A stretch of 35,581 nt of DNA from Pseudanabaena cinerea FACHB-1277. GTDB taxonomy: Bacteria > Cyanobacteriota > Cyanobacteriia > Pseudanabaenales > Pseudanabaenaceae. The translations under genes and the position numbers were made by a program. Each line of letters begins with the position of its first letter. Within the stretch, counting starts at the first letter, position 1. The stretch covers positions 1-35,581 of the forward strand of contig NZ_JACJPY010000043.1 in NCBI RefSeq assembly GCF_014696345.1, given 5' to 3'. Shown here one piece after another: positions 17,306-25,827 of this stretch. The notes beneath the pieces are model-generated. The model worked only from the letters and a program-made list of their open reading frames with translations, was not told the origin of the DNA and did not search any database.

Positions 17306-18145
17306 ATGTTTGAAATAGAAGAAACTAATTACCAAGAAATGATCATCCACGATGAAGGCAAAGTAACCGTCATCTTGCCGCAAGAGGCGCATCAATGGGC
17401 GCGAATTTTTGCCGCGAAGCAGGATGATGTGGAATCTGGGAGACGAGTTTATCTCAATACCTTGGCAGTCTTTGCCGTGAGTTTCTTTTTGGAGAGACAT
17501 CGAATAGAAACTGACCTCGAAGCTAGTGACTGCTGGTATCCTAATCCTATGACTCCCTTTGATGTGGCGGATCTCTATTTGCCTGATCTTGGACAGATTG
17601 AATGTCGTCCTGTATTGCCTGACCAGCGCCATATTGAGATTCCTGAAGATGCGAGAAATGGTCGCCTTGCCTATGTTGCGGTGCAGTTTAGTGAGGTGTT
17701 GGATCGAGTGGTGCTATTAGGAGTAATCTGTGGTGAATCGAGAAGTTCTATTTATATACGCGAGTTTAGTCCGAGTAAACCTGAAAATGCGATCGCCAAT
17801 TTACCCATTTTTTTAAATAAAGTGAAAGAGTTGGCGGCGCATCGGCAAGAGGATGATGTGTTATCGAAGGTGGAGGCAGATTTGGAGCTATCTTCGCCAA
17901 TGGAGCTAGTGGCGCGGCTGCAACGCATTTTGATGTTAGAGTCTGAGCCTAGTTTGCAGAGGTCAGCGATCGAGCGTACTCTCAAGGAGTTGGCGAGGCA
18001 GGAGTCTACTATTCGCGAGTTTGCCGAAAGCCATCGGGAGTTTGCGGTGTTGAGCGATGAGGAAACCGAGGATCTCACTGATGAGCAAGTGGAGTCAACT
18101 TTTCGACAAATGGCGGCGGATTTGTGGCGCTATTTGCAGGGTTAA
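17306..18145 (+). CDS. DUF1822 family protein, module 2
   Basis: A 279-aa, fairly typical DUF1822 protein. Family landmarks are Q-E-A-H-Q-W-A near residue 25, R-V-Y-L-N-T-L-A-V-F-A-V-S-F-F-L around 45-62, I-E-T-D-L-E-A-S-D-C-W just after, then V-A-D-L-Y-L-P-D-L-G-Q-I-E-C-R-P-V, I-P-E-D-A-R-N-G-R-L-A-Y-V-A-V-Q-F and V-V-L-L-G-V. The C-terminal ~100 residues are helical, Glu-rich and less conserved. AGGA at 17291-17296 supports the ATG at 17306. It lies 38 bases upstream of CHAT3 and they are surely co-transcribed. No catalytic motif is visible. As in module 1, an adaptor or sensing role for the CHAT peptidase is an inference from gene order. Confidence 0.85.
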   Translation: MFEIEETNYQEMIIHDEGKVTVILPQEAHQWARIFAAKQDDVESGRRVYLNTLAVFAVSFFLERHRIETDLEASDCWYPNPMTPFDVADLYLPDLGQIECRPVLPDQRHIEIPEDARNGRLAYVAVQFSEVLDRVVLLGVICGESRSSIYIREFSPSKPENAIANLPIFLNKVKELAAHRQEDDVLSKVEADLELSSPMELVARLQRILMLESEPSLQRSAIERTLKELARQESTIREFAESHREFAVLSDEETEDLTDEQVESTFRQMAADLWRYLQG

Positions 18146-18183
18146 TTTTAGGGAAAACAAAAAACTATTAGGAATCTAAACGT

Positions 18184-21100
18184 ATGAATAACGAAGAACG
18201 GTTACAACAATATGTGGGTTTGATTCAAGAGCTTTTGAGTTGCCCCAATGGAGAGGAGGGGAATATTCTCAATGCCAAGATGGAATTGGTGGATCTTGGT
18301 TTGGTGGCGGTGATGGGGCAGCATGCGGACTATCTGCGGGAAAAAGGGCAAGCGGGTGCGGCAGATTTTTTGGTAGATATGGCGGCACAGATTACTAATT
18401 TCTTGCAGCAGAGTGGTGGTAACAGGGCAGTGGATAGGAATACTCTTTTCAATTTTTTGATGGAAGTATTGCAGGCAGTTAATGAAAACAACGATCCAAG
18501 GGTGATCTATCCCCTCTTAGCAGAGCATCAAGACAAACTCACCCTCGATCTTGCCTCAATTTTACAGCAATGGACTTTAGCCAAGCTCTCTGAAACCTCA
18601 GATCCTAACCAAGCCTATGGTATTTGTGCTGTTATCGGTAACTTTGCGGGGCTAATTAGTCAATTTCCCCTTGGCAATCGCGCCATCAATTTAGAAATTG
18701 CGATCACTGCCAATCAAACTATGCTCAGTTTTTTCACCCATTCTCAATATCCTGCGGAATGGGCGGCAACACAGAACAACTTAGCAACTGCCTACTCTGA
18801 CAGGCTAAAAGGGGATCGGGCGGAGAATATTGAAGAAGCGATCGCACGCTATCATCTCGCCTTGGAAGTAAGAACCCGCGAAGATTTTCGAGAAGACTGG
18901 GCGGCAACTCAGAACAACTTAGCAAATGCCTACTCTGACAGGCTAAAAGGGGATCGGGCGGAGAATATTGAAGAAGCGATCGCACGCTATCATCTCGCCT
19001 TGGAAGTTTATACCCGCGAAGATTTTCGAGAAGACTGGGCGGCAACTCAGAACAACTTAGCAAATGCCTACAAAGACAGGCTAAAAGGGGATCGGGCGGA
19101 GAATATTGAAGAAGCGATCGCCCGCTATCATCTCGCCTTGGAAGTTTATACCCGCGAAGATTTTCGAGAAAACTGGGCAATGACTCAGAACAACTTAGCA
19201 ACTGCCTACAAAGACAGGCTAAAAGGCGATCGGGCGGAGAATATTGAAGAAGCGATCGCACGCTATCATCTCGCCTTGGAAGTAAGAACCCGCGAAGATT
19301 TTCGAGAAAACTGGGCGGCAACTCAGAACAACTTAGCAAATGCCTACAAAAACAGGCTAAAAGGGGATCGGGCGGAGAATATTGAAGAAGCGATCGCACG
19401 CTATCATCTCGCCTTGGAAGTTTATACCCGCGAAGATTTTCGAGAAGACTGGGCAATGACTCAGAACAACTTAGCAAATGCCTACAAAGACAGGCTAAAA
19501 GGCGATCGGGCGGAGAATATCGAGATGGCGATCGCATCCTATCGACTCGCATTGGAAGTAAGAACTAGTGAAGCATTTCCCAAAGACTGCCTACAAACAG
19601 GACGCAATCTTGGCAATCTTGGCTTTAAAGAAGGAATGTGGCAAATTGCCGTCGAAGGTTATGCCCAAGCAATCGAAGCAGTCGAAACATCCCGCAGTTG
19701 GGCAAAGGACGAAACTCGCCGTGAAGAAATTCATGCCGAATCCATCGAAATCTATAGCAACATTGTGCAGGCATATATCAACCTCAACCAATACGCCCAA
19801 GCCTTTAGCTATGTCGAACGCTCCCGATCCAAGCGCTTACTTGACCTCATGCACGTCCATGACTTTTACAAAAATGGCGAAATCCCCCCCGCAGTCCAAG
19901 AACTCCTCGATCAAATCGACAATCACCAAAGCGAAATCGACAAAATCTATCACCCCAAAAACCAAACCCATAACCTCGCCACCGCCGACAGCCTCCGCTA
20001 CGCTCCCAAAGACCATGAAAAAGCCAAAATCGACTACCACCGCCGCGAAATCAATCGCCTCTACCAAGAAGTTCGCCAACGTGACCCACTAGCCGCAGCA
20101 GGAACCAAAGTCACCCCCATCGACCTCACAGCCGCCGCCCAACTCCTCCAAGGCAGCACCACCACCGCCCTCCTCAACTTCTACAGCACCAAAAACAACA
20201 CCTACATCTTCATCCTCCGCCATGATCCCAACTCTTCTAACTCCCCCTCTCCCAGTGGGAGAGGGGGTTGGGGGGTGAGGGTCGATCTCCATGTCATCCC
20301 CGATCAAGGCATCGATCAACTCCATGATTGGATCTTTGACGAATGGATCGCCCAAAGCCAAAACAACCGCCAACAATGGGCAATCAACGCCCCCAATTTC
20401 CTCATCGAACTTTCCCAAAAACTGCAACTCAACCACCTGATCACCGCATACCTCCAAAACATCACCGAACTCATCCTCATCCCCCACCTCTACCTCCATC
20501 AAATCCCCTTCATCGCCCTACCTATTGATCCCCCTTTCACCCCTCGCCCTCTGGGAGAGGGGCAGGGGGTGAGGGCAAATTATCTCGGCGACCATTTCAC
20601 GATCCGCTATGCCCCCAGTTGCCAAGTCCTGCAATTTTGCCAAATCCGTGACCCCATCCCCGAACCCCTCACCTATGGACTCGTCGCAGGAGCCAGCCGC
20701 GATGTCCCCTATGCCCAATTCCAAGGAGATGAAATTGCCAAACTTCGCAAAATCCCCCCAACCAACCACCTCAAAGGCATCAACCAAGCCACCAAAGCCG
20801 CCTACAAACAACTGATCCACCAAGTCAACATCTTCCATGTCTATCATCACGGCAACTTCGACTTTGGCGAACCCCTCAACGCCAGCCTCACCGCCGCAGA
20901 TGGCGACATCACCCTTGCCCAAATCCTGACATGGCGCTTACCCCAACTCTCCGATATCTTCCTCTCCTGCTGCGAAACAGGACTAGGACTGAGTAAAAAA
21001 CTTACCGATGATATCTTCGCGATCGCCAGTGGCTTCCTTTGTGTCGGCGCACGCACCGTCTTTGGCACACTCTGGTCAGTGGAGCAACTCTCCGCCGCCC

Positions 21101-21471
21101 TGATCTGCGTCCTCTACTACCGCGACAGAAGCGAAAATCCCCACCACCGCAAAGCCCAATCCCTCCAAATCGCCCAAGCCCAACTCCGCGAGATGTCAGG
21201 CGCACAAATCGAAGCAGAATTTGGCGATGCCCTAGAAGACTCAATCCAAGATTACATCAAACAACTGCGCGACTACACCCTGAGCCTACCCGAAGGCACA
21301 GCCGCAAGGGAAACTGCCCAAACAGCCCTAGACGAAGCAAAAAATGGCAAATACGAGGACGGAAAATTCCAGCCCAGTCTCGAAACAAATCTATTTTCAG
21401 TATTTGCCCATCCTCGCCCCTTCGAGAATCCCACCTACTGGGCAGCCTTCACCTGCCAAGGTCTAGGCTAA
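18184..21471 (+). CDS. TPR-CHAT caspase-like peptidase (CHAT3)
   Basis: A 1095-aa protein. Residues 1-75 are nearly identical to CHAT1 (MNNEERLQQYVGLIQELLS). Six near-identical 46-aa TPR units at ~193-468 (DNA 18761-19588) give a long solenoid, followed by the L-Q-T-G-R-N-L-G-N-L-G-F-K-E-G helix shared with CHAT1 and a helical region. The CHAT domain has IFHVYHHGNF with the catalytic His and IFLSCCETGLG with the catalytic Cys, then CVGARTVFGTLWSVEQ. It is predicted active. Two family-B palindromic repeats are inserted in frame, one at 20241-20281 and one at 20538-20575; the second is at the loop used in CHAT1 and CHAT2. AGGA at 18171-18174 precedes the start. It is the last gene of module 2. 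Recruited targets are unknown; the long repeat array suggests binding of a peptide or protein partner. Confidence 0.9.
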   Translation: MNNEERLQQYVGLIQELLSCPNGEEGNILNAKMELVDLGLVAVMGQHADYLREKGQAGAADFLVDMAAQITNFLQQSGGNRAVDRNTLFNFLMEVLQAVNENNDPRVIYPLLAEHQDKLTLDLASILQQWTLAKLSETSDPNQAYGICAVIGNFAGLISQFPLGNRAINLEIAITANQTMLSFFTHSQYPAEWAATQNNLATAYSDRLKGDRAENIEEAIARYHLALEVRTREDFREDWAATQNNLANAYSDRLKGDRAENIEEAIARYHLALEVYTREDFREDWAATQNNLANAYKDRLKGDRAENIEEAIARYHLALEVYTREDFRENWAMTQNNLATAYKDRLKGDRAENIEEAIARYHLALEVRTREDFRENWAATQNNLANAYKNRLKGDRAENIEEAIARYHLALEVYTREDFREDWAMTQNNLANAYKDRLKGDRAENIEMAIASYRLALEVRTSEAFPKDCLQTGRNLGNLGFKEGMWQIAVEGYAQAIEAVETSRSWAKDETRREEIHAESIEIYSNIVQAYINLNQYAQAFSYVERSRSKRLLDLMHVHDFYKNGEIPPAVQELLDQIDNHQSEIDKIYHPKNQTHNLATADSLRYAPKDHEKAKIDYHRREINRLYQEVRQRDPLAAAGTKVTPIDLTAAAQLLQGSTTTALLNFYSTKNNTYIFILRHDPNSSNSPSPSGRGGWGVRVDLHVIPDQGIDQLHDWIFDEWIAQSQNNRQQWAINAPNFLIELSQKLQLNHLITAYLQNITELILIPHLYLHQIPFIALPIDPPFTPRPLGEGQGVRANYLGDHFTIRYAPSCQVLQFCQIRDPIPEPLTYGLVAGASRDVPYAQFQGDEIAKLRKIPPTNHLKGINQATKAAYKQLIHQVNIFHVYHHGNFDFGEPLNASLTAADGDITLAQILTWRLPQLSDIFLSCCETGLGLSKKLTDDIFAIASGFLCVGARTVFGTLWSVEQLSAALICVLYYRDRSENPHHRKAQSLQIAQAQLREMSGAQIEAEFGDALEDSIQDYIKQLRDYTLSLPEGTAARETAQTALDEAKNGKYEDGKFQPSLETNLFSVFAHPRPFENPTYWAAFTCQGLG
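18761..19588 (+). repeat. Six tandem 138-bp TPR-coding repeats
   Basis: The GGGC(GGCA/AATG)ACTCAGAACAA start recurs at 18761, 18899, 19037, 19175, 19313 and 19451, exactly 138 bases apart. Each unit encodes 46 residues (W-A-x-T-Q-N-N-L-A-x-A-Y ... A-E-N-I-E-E-A-I-A-R-Y-H-L-A-L-E-V). Copies differ by only a few bases, indicating recent expansion. Confidence 0.9.
20241..20281 (+). repeat. Palindromic repeat (family B variant) in CHAT3, first site
   Basis: CTCCCCCTCTCCCAGTGGGA continues as GAGGGGGTTGGGGGGTGAGGG. It is read in frame as SPSPSGRGGWGVR. The site lies after the F-I-L-R-H-D-P strand and has no equivalent insertion in CHAT1 or CHAT2. Confidence 0.85.
20538..20575 (+). repeat. Palindromic repeat (family B) in CHAT3, second site
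   Basis: The element matches the one at 13543-13580 almost base for base and is translated as TPRPLGEGQGVRA, between ALPIDPP and YLGDHF. This is the same structural position as the insertions in CHAT1 and CHAT2. Confidence 0.85.
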
Positions 21472-21609
21472 TAGCACAGCAAGCAACAAGCTTCAGCATG
21501 GCGCAAATGGTGCAAAACCGTAAAAATTTTGCAAAAAAAGAAACCTGACAGTTGATATAAAAACGTAACCTTCAATCATCAAATCTTTGACCTTCCAACT
21601 ATCCAAACT

Positions 21610-22488
21610 ATGACAAACATTGCTTTTCTCGGACTCGGCATCATGGGCGGCTCAATGGCAATCAATATTGCCAAACATAATTTATCTGTCACCGCATGGA
21701 ATCGCACCGCAGGTCGCCCCATCGCCGTGATCGCCACCGCCGCAGGAGTCAAAATCGTTGAAACCATCGAGCAAGCCGTCACCAAAGCTGACATCGTGAT
21801 TACCTGTGTCTCCGATGTCCAAGACGTGCGCTCAATCCTACTAGGTGAAAATAGCGTCGCCACCTATGCCAAACAAGGAACCCTGATTATTGACATGAGT
21901 ACCATCGGCTCCCAAGCCGCCCGTGAAATTGCCAACGAACTACAAGCCAAAGGATTACGCTTCCTTGATGCCCCCGTCTCAGGCGGCGACATCGGCGCAC
22001 AAAATGCCACACTCACGATCATGGTCGGCGGCGATCGCCTAGATTTTGAAGAAGCCCTACCAATCTTTCAAGCTATGGGCAAATCCATCACCTACTGCGG
22101 CGAATCAGGAAGCGGACAAGCCATCAAACTCTGCAATCAACTACTCTGCGCCATCAACCTTGCTAGTGTCTGTGAAGCGATCGAATTTGCGATCGGTCAA
22201 GGAGTCGATCCCAAATTAGTTGTCGAAGTCTGTAGCACAGGTGCAGCAGGCTCATGGCAACTAGCCAATCTCGGTAACAAAATCATCGACGGTGACTTTG
22301 CTCCTGGATTTGCGATCAAACATATGAGCAAAGACCTCCGCCTCGCCAAAGAAGCATTGGGAGAGAATAGTAAACCCTTACCCGCCTTTGAATTAACATC
22401 TCAACTCTTTAATATCGTTAAAGCGATGGATGATGGTCAAGGAGGCGAACAAGGAACACACGCCATAATTCGGGCTTATAGAGAATAA
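21610..22488 (+). CDS. NAD(P)-dependent oxidoreductase, 3-hydroxyisobutyrate dehydrogenase family
   Basis: A 292-aa beta-hydroxyacid dehydrogenase. The Rossmann motif GLGIMG at residues 8-13 binds NAD(P), DAPVSGG at 120-126 is the family's substrate-binding signature, and K173 in GSGQAIKLCNQLL is the catalytic lysine. Length is standard for the family (~290-300 aa). The family includes 3-hydroxyisobutyrate, tartronate semialdehyde and succinic semialdehyde (GLYR-type) reductases; which substrate applies cannot be decided here. The coenzyme-binding W-N-R-T after strand 2 (residues 30-33) is the pattern often linked to NADP preference. It is an ordinary cytosolic enzyme with its own terminator, unrelated to the CHAT cluster upstream. 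Confidence 0.9.
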   Translation: MTNIAFLGLGIMGGSMAINIAKHNLSVTAWNRTAGRPIAVIATAAGVKIVETIEQAVTKADIVITCVSDVQDVRSILLGENSVATYAKQGTLIIDMSTIGSQAAREIANELQAKGLRFLDAPVSGGDIGAQNATLTIMVGGDRLDFEEALPIFQAMGKSITYCGESGSGQAIKLCNQLLCAINLASVCEAIEFAIGQGVDPKLVVEVCSTGAAGSWQLANLGNKIIDGDFAPGFAIKHMSKDLRLAKEALGENSKPLPAFELTSQLFNIVKAMDDGQGGEQGTHAIIRAYRE

Positions 22489-22493
22489 AAACG

Positions 22494-22529
22494 ACAAAGG
22501 CGGCACATTGTGTCGCCTTTGTTGATTTT
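22494..22529 (+). terminator. Rho-independent terminator after oxidoreductase
   Basis: ACAAAGGCG at 22494-22502 pairs with CGCCTTTGT at 22514-22522 and is followed by TGATTTT. It starts six bases after the stop codon. Confidence 0.75.
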
Positions 22530-22677
22530 AAGCATTTTTACTTTCTTATATCGAGCATTTTCTCTCTAAAAATGTGCAAAATTAGCTTTCTCTAAACAGA
22601 TAGATAAACAGCAATAAATCAGTTCCTTCGCTGATTTCCTCAAATTTGATTATTTATCTATTCTCTAGGAGTAGCCA

Positions 22678-23682
22678 ATGAGTTCCAAAACTAAGTTCAA
22701 ACGCCATCGCTTTGATAAAGCATTAATCTCAGAGATTCAGAAATTACACAAACTGGACAACTGGCATGGCATCATGATGCTACTTGAAGACTGGATCTGC
22801 ATTATGGGTGCGATCGCCGCATCCCTATGGGCTTGGCAAAATCTACCCTTGAGTGGTGCTGCTTTAACTTACCTACTCTCAGTCTTAGTCATTGGCGCAA
22901 AACAACGCGGATTGCGAGTGATCAACCATATGGCAACTCACAATGCGATCGCCAAAAATCCCCAACTCAATTACATTCTTTCGACTGTATTTGCAGCATG
23001 GCTAGTTCTCGAAAGCGCTAGTGGCTACGACAACACTCACAACTCTCTACAAAATGGTCATCATCCTAACCTCGGTACAGAACGCGATGTTGATCACAAG
23101 GCGATCGTTGAACAGGGGCTATATGGTGAAGGCTGCTCTCCCGAAAATGTGCAACAGTTTTTATGGATGATTCCCTTCAAGACTCTCGGCTACATCACTT
23201 TTCTACTCAAAAATCGCGTCTGGAATCCCTACGAAAAAAGCACCGAACGGGTGATTCGTTTATCCTATTTGACAGTACTGCTCTCTGTCATGCTCTGGGC
23301 AGGTTTAGGAATGCCAGTCCTGCTCTACTGGATTGTCCCACTCTTCACCAGTGCCATTTGGATTGGCATTATTATCCAATTAGCCGAACACTATCCTCTG
23401 ATGGAGTCAAATCACGAATACGACATCTATGTTAGCCGCAATCGCATTCTCAACCCTTTAATCAACTTCTTCATGGGAACCCATAACGAAGGCTATCATC
23501 TCATCCACCACCTCTATCCCCGCCTTCCGCTTTGGCAGATGAAAAAAGCCCATCAAGTCTTGATGGCAGATCCCATCTACAATTCACTCCATCATCAAAC
23601 AGGCGTGCTACATCTCTTCCAACAATTGATACCTACCACTAATCCCCCTGCGATCGCTGAGCTGCAACCAGTTAGAGAATAG
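22678..23682 (+). CDS. Membrane fatty acid desaturase family protein
   Basis: A 334-aa integral membrane protein with the three histidine boxes of di-iron desaturases/hydroxylases: HMATH at 84-88, HNSLQNGHH at 121-129 and HNEGYHLIHH at 269-278, plus H238 in AEHYP. Hydrophobic segments at about 38-72, 100-115, 165-176 and 195-238 fit the usual four-helix arrangement. TAGGAG about nine bases upstream supports the ATG at 22678. The substrate (fatty acyl chain, sphingoid or carotenoid-like) is not evident; the protein differs from the classical acyl-lipid DesA/B/C in its shorter N-terminus. A desaturase of membrane lipids is the best general call. It has its own upstream spacer of 190 bases and a very strong terminator. 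Confidence 0.85.
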   Translation: MSSKTKFKRHRFDKALISEIQKLHKLDNWHGIMMLLEDWICIMGAIAASLWAWQNLPLSGAALTYLLSVLVIGAKQRGLRVINHMATHNAIAKNPQLNYILSTVFAAWLVLESASGYDNTHNSLQNGHHPNLGTERDVDHKAIVEQGLYGEGCSPENVQQFLWMIPFKTLGYITFLLKNRVWNPYEKSTERVIRLSYLTVLLSVMLWAGLGMPVLLYWIVPLFTSAIWIGIIIQLAEHYPLMESNHEYDIYVSRNRILNPLINFFMGTHNEGYHLIHHLYPRLPLWQMKKAHQVLMADPIYNSLHHQTGVLHLFQQLIPTTNPPAIAELQPVRE

Positions 23683-23704
23683 TTAAGCGATCGCCAACGA
23701 ACCT

Positions 23705-23749
23705 AGAGAAATGGTCTCAGTGAGTCAGACTCACTGAGACCATTTCTCT
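23705..23749 (+). terminator. Perfect 21-bp hairpin terminator
   Basis: The arm at 23705-23725 (AGAGAAATGGTCTCAGTGAG plus T) is fully complementary to 23729-23749, with a CAG loop. It is the strongest hairpin in the window and closes the desaturase gene. Confidence 0.8.
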
Positions 23750-23867
23750 TATGGAAATTTTGCAAAATTATTAATCTCTTAACTGATAGATAAATGTGAT
23801 TGATTCTCAAAGAGATTATTGGAATTTTGAGAACTAATCAAAATTATTTTTTTAGGAGAAGCTTGTG

Positions 23868-24581
23868 ATGCTTAGATTAAACCTTTTTAACTCCATATCA
23901 GCTACATCTACTCCCACAGACGAAAGTGTTCAATCAATCTTAGTGAAGCCAGTCAAACTTCGCGTTATTTTAGTTCGACATGGTGAAACAGACTGGAATA
24001 ACCAAAATCGCCTTCAAGGTTCAACGGATGTGCCACTTAACAATAAAGGCAAGCTACAAGCAGAAAACGTTTCTACATTCCTCAAAAATGTACCAATTCA
24101 TCAAGCCTTCTCCAGTTCGCTGCTTCGTGCCAAAGACACTGCATCTATTATTTTGCAACACCACAACATTGCACTAGAGACTCGTCCTGCTCTTGCCGAA
24201 ATCTATCGTGGGCATTGGCAAGGCTTGACTTTAGATGAAATTAAAATCCAATATCCAGAACAGTTTAACCTATGGCGCAAAAATCCCCATCGATTACAAA
24301 ACTATTCGGGCGAGACATTACAATCAGCTAGCGATCGGGTCTGGACAGAATGGTACAATATTCTGACTCAAAGCCAATCCCAACCTAAATCTCGTAATGT
24401 TCTTATCGTTGCCCATGAAGGAGTCAATCGGTTACTACTATGTCGCCTTACAGGAATTCATCTCTCAAAGTTCTGGGAAGTCCCACAACATAATACTGCT
24501 CTGAATGCGATCGACTATCCTTGGGGAATTCGAGGAATGTCAAGAGTCAGAATTAAGAACTTTGTGATGCAATCGATGTAA
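23868..24581 (+). CDS. Histidine phosphatase family protein
   Basis: A 237-aa member of the phosphoglycerate-mutase-like superfamily. The phosphorylated histidine is H38 in LVRHGETDWN, followed by RLQGSTDVPLNNKGKLQA, the typical continuation. SSSLLRAKDTA supplies the next arginine, E-x-x-R-G-H-W-Q-G-L the acid and glycine region, and VAHEGVN the second catalytic histidine. The family includes alpha-ribazole phosphatase (CobC), phosphoserine phosphatase-type enzymes and general phosphatases; I cannot choose. About 30 N-terminal residues precede the domain and look unstructured. AGGAG at 23854-23858 favours the ATG at 23868; a GTG just before it is also possible. It is a single gene with a hairpin downstream. 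Confidence 0.88.
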   Translation: MLRLNLFNSISATSTPTDESVQSILVKPVKLRVILVRHGETDWNNQNRLQGSTDVPLNNKGKLQAENVSTFLKNVPIHQAFSSSLLRAKDTASIILQHHNIALETRPALAEIYRGHWQGLTLDEIKIQYPEQFNLWRKNPHRLQNYSGETLQSASDRVWTEWYNILTQSQSQPKSRNVLIVAHEGVNRLLLCRLTGIHLSKFWEVPQHNTALNAIDYPWGIRGMSRVRIKNFVMQSM

Positions 24582-24655
24582 TCAAATCATCAGGATTAGT
24601 CAGATCTTATTTTATTGAACGAGGTTAAAGTTAACAATAACAAACTGAATCCCAT

Positions 24656-24705
24656 AATATCGAGGTTTTCATATTATCATTGCTAACATGAAAAACCTCG
24701 ATATT
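24656..24705 (+). terminator. Convergent hairpin between phosphatase and integrase remnant
   Basis: AATATCGAGGTTTTCAT at 24656-24672 pairs with ATGAAAAACCTCGATATT at 24688-24705 with one bulged base. It lies between two convergent genes and could terminate in both directions. The rest of 24582-24873 shows no gene that I can support. Confidence 0.55.
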
Positions 24706-24873
24706 GTTGCAAAGTATGGGTTTTCAAGCTTCCCTCGACAAATCGAAAGCCCCGACAGCCTAATTTATGGCTGCTACAGGATAGAAGTAAAAACCTGCAA
24801 GATAACCTTTAAAGCTATGCTCAAAGTAGTTTTCAGACAATATTTTAGATTAAGAGTTAATACCATAACAGGT

Positions 24874-25815
24874 CTAATCCAACCTCTCCGATGCTTTCAA
24901 AAAGGCTCGTTTTGCCGCAATCTTATTCTTGCGATTGGTATAGCGCCTAAAACTCCTGACATCACGATGGCGAGTCAACTCCATCGCCAAAGAAGGATCT
25001 AACTCATACTTCACAATCAAATTCGTCGCAAACGTATGTCGTCCTCGATGCGAGTGCAAATCAATCCCCGTCTTCTCCGCCAAATCATCCATCACATGAC
25101 GAATCCCCCAATAGGTCAATCGCTTACCCTGACTGCGATTAGAACAAGATACAAACAAAGCAGTATCAGGCAATAATTCCCCTTCTTGCTCCCTCCTCCA
25201 ACCCAAATAAGCATCTAAATCCTGAATACCCAACTTCGTCAAAGGCACTTCCCCCTTACTATCCCACTTCGCCTCCTTAATCACCAATTCCCCATTCACA
25301 TAATCCTCAACATTCAGCAGACAAACTTCCTCCGCACGCAACCCATGCAACAACACCGAAAACAAAGCCCGATCGCGCAACATCATTTTACTAAGGGCGA
25401 TCGCCTCATAAATCCGCAACACCTCCTCCTCCTCCAAATCCTTAGCCACAGGATCTGGCAATCGCTCCTACTGGATGCCAATGGTCGGATCGGCAACCAC
25501 ATATTCTGAAAGCAACATCCATCGATAAAACGATTTCAGAGTCCGCAGCACCCGATTCACCGAACTCAACGCCAACTCACGCTCCTTCAGCAAAAAAGTT
25601 TTAAACTGCGTCACCTTATGCCGACTCACATCCACCCAAGCTAGATCGCACCAATCCATAAGTGTTCGCAAGTCCGCTTGATAAGCCTTACGACTCTTGG
25701 GTTGCAAAGACCTCGATGCTAAAAATTCATCAACCCTTGCTTGACGTATATCTGTAGTGGCGATCGCTTTGAGCGGTTCATCATAAACAACTAAAATTGG
25801 CTCTGGTATTGACAT
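24874..25815 (-). pseudogene. Tyrosine recombinase/integrase interrupted by one in-frame TAG
   Basis: One reading frame (starting 25815, ending 24874) encodes a complete tyrosine recombinase except for a TAG at 25468-25470, right after D-P-T-I-G-I-Q. Upstream is the SAM-like core-binding domain (R-V-D-E-F-L-A-S-R ... S-S-V-N-R-V-L-R-T-L-K-S-F-Y-R-W); downstream is the catalytic domain. Using numbering from the TTG at 25459-25461, its catalytic residues are R42 (HGLRAEEV), H138-x-x-R141 (HRGRHTFAT), H165 (TRHRDV) and Y174 (RRYTNR), all intact. The frame is the same on both sides, so this is a nonsense mutation and not a frameshift. It starts 12 bases after the AAA gene on the same strand, so they are probably co-transcribed. 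A sequencing error, readthrough or split-gene re-initiation remain alternatives. Confidence 0.85.
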
Positions 25816-25827
25816 AGGAATTAGTCT

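Noticed and set aside
18734-19552. A 272-aa open frame on the - strand with strong internal repetition
   Set aside because: It is the antisense of the CHAT3 TPR array. The repeat units lack stops in that frame, so length comes from the repetition, and the composition (Ser/Leu/Arg-rich) is not protein-like.
24688-25002. A 104-aa + strand open frame after the phosphatase gene
   Set aside because: Its second half is antisense to the recombinase catalytic domain, its start lies in the arm of a hairpin, and the protein has no recognisable features.
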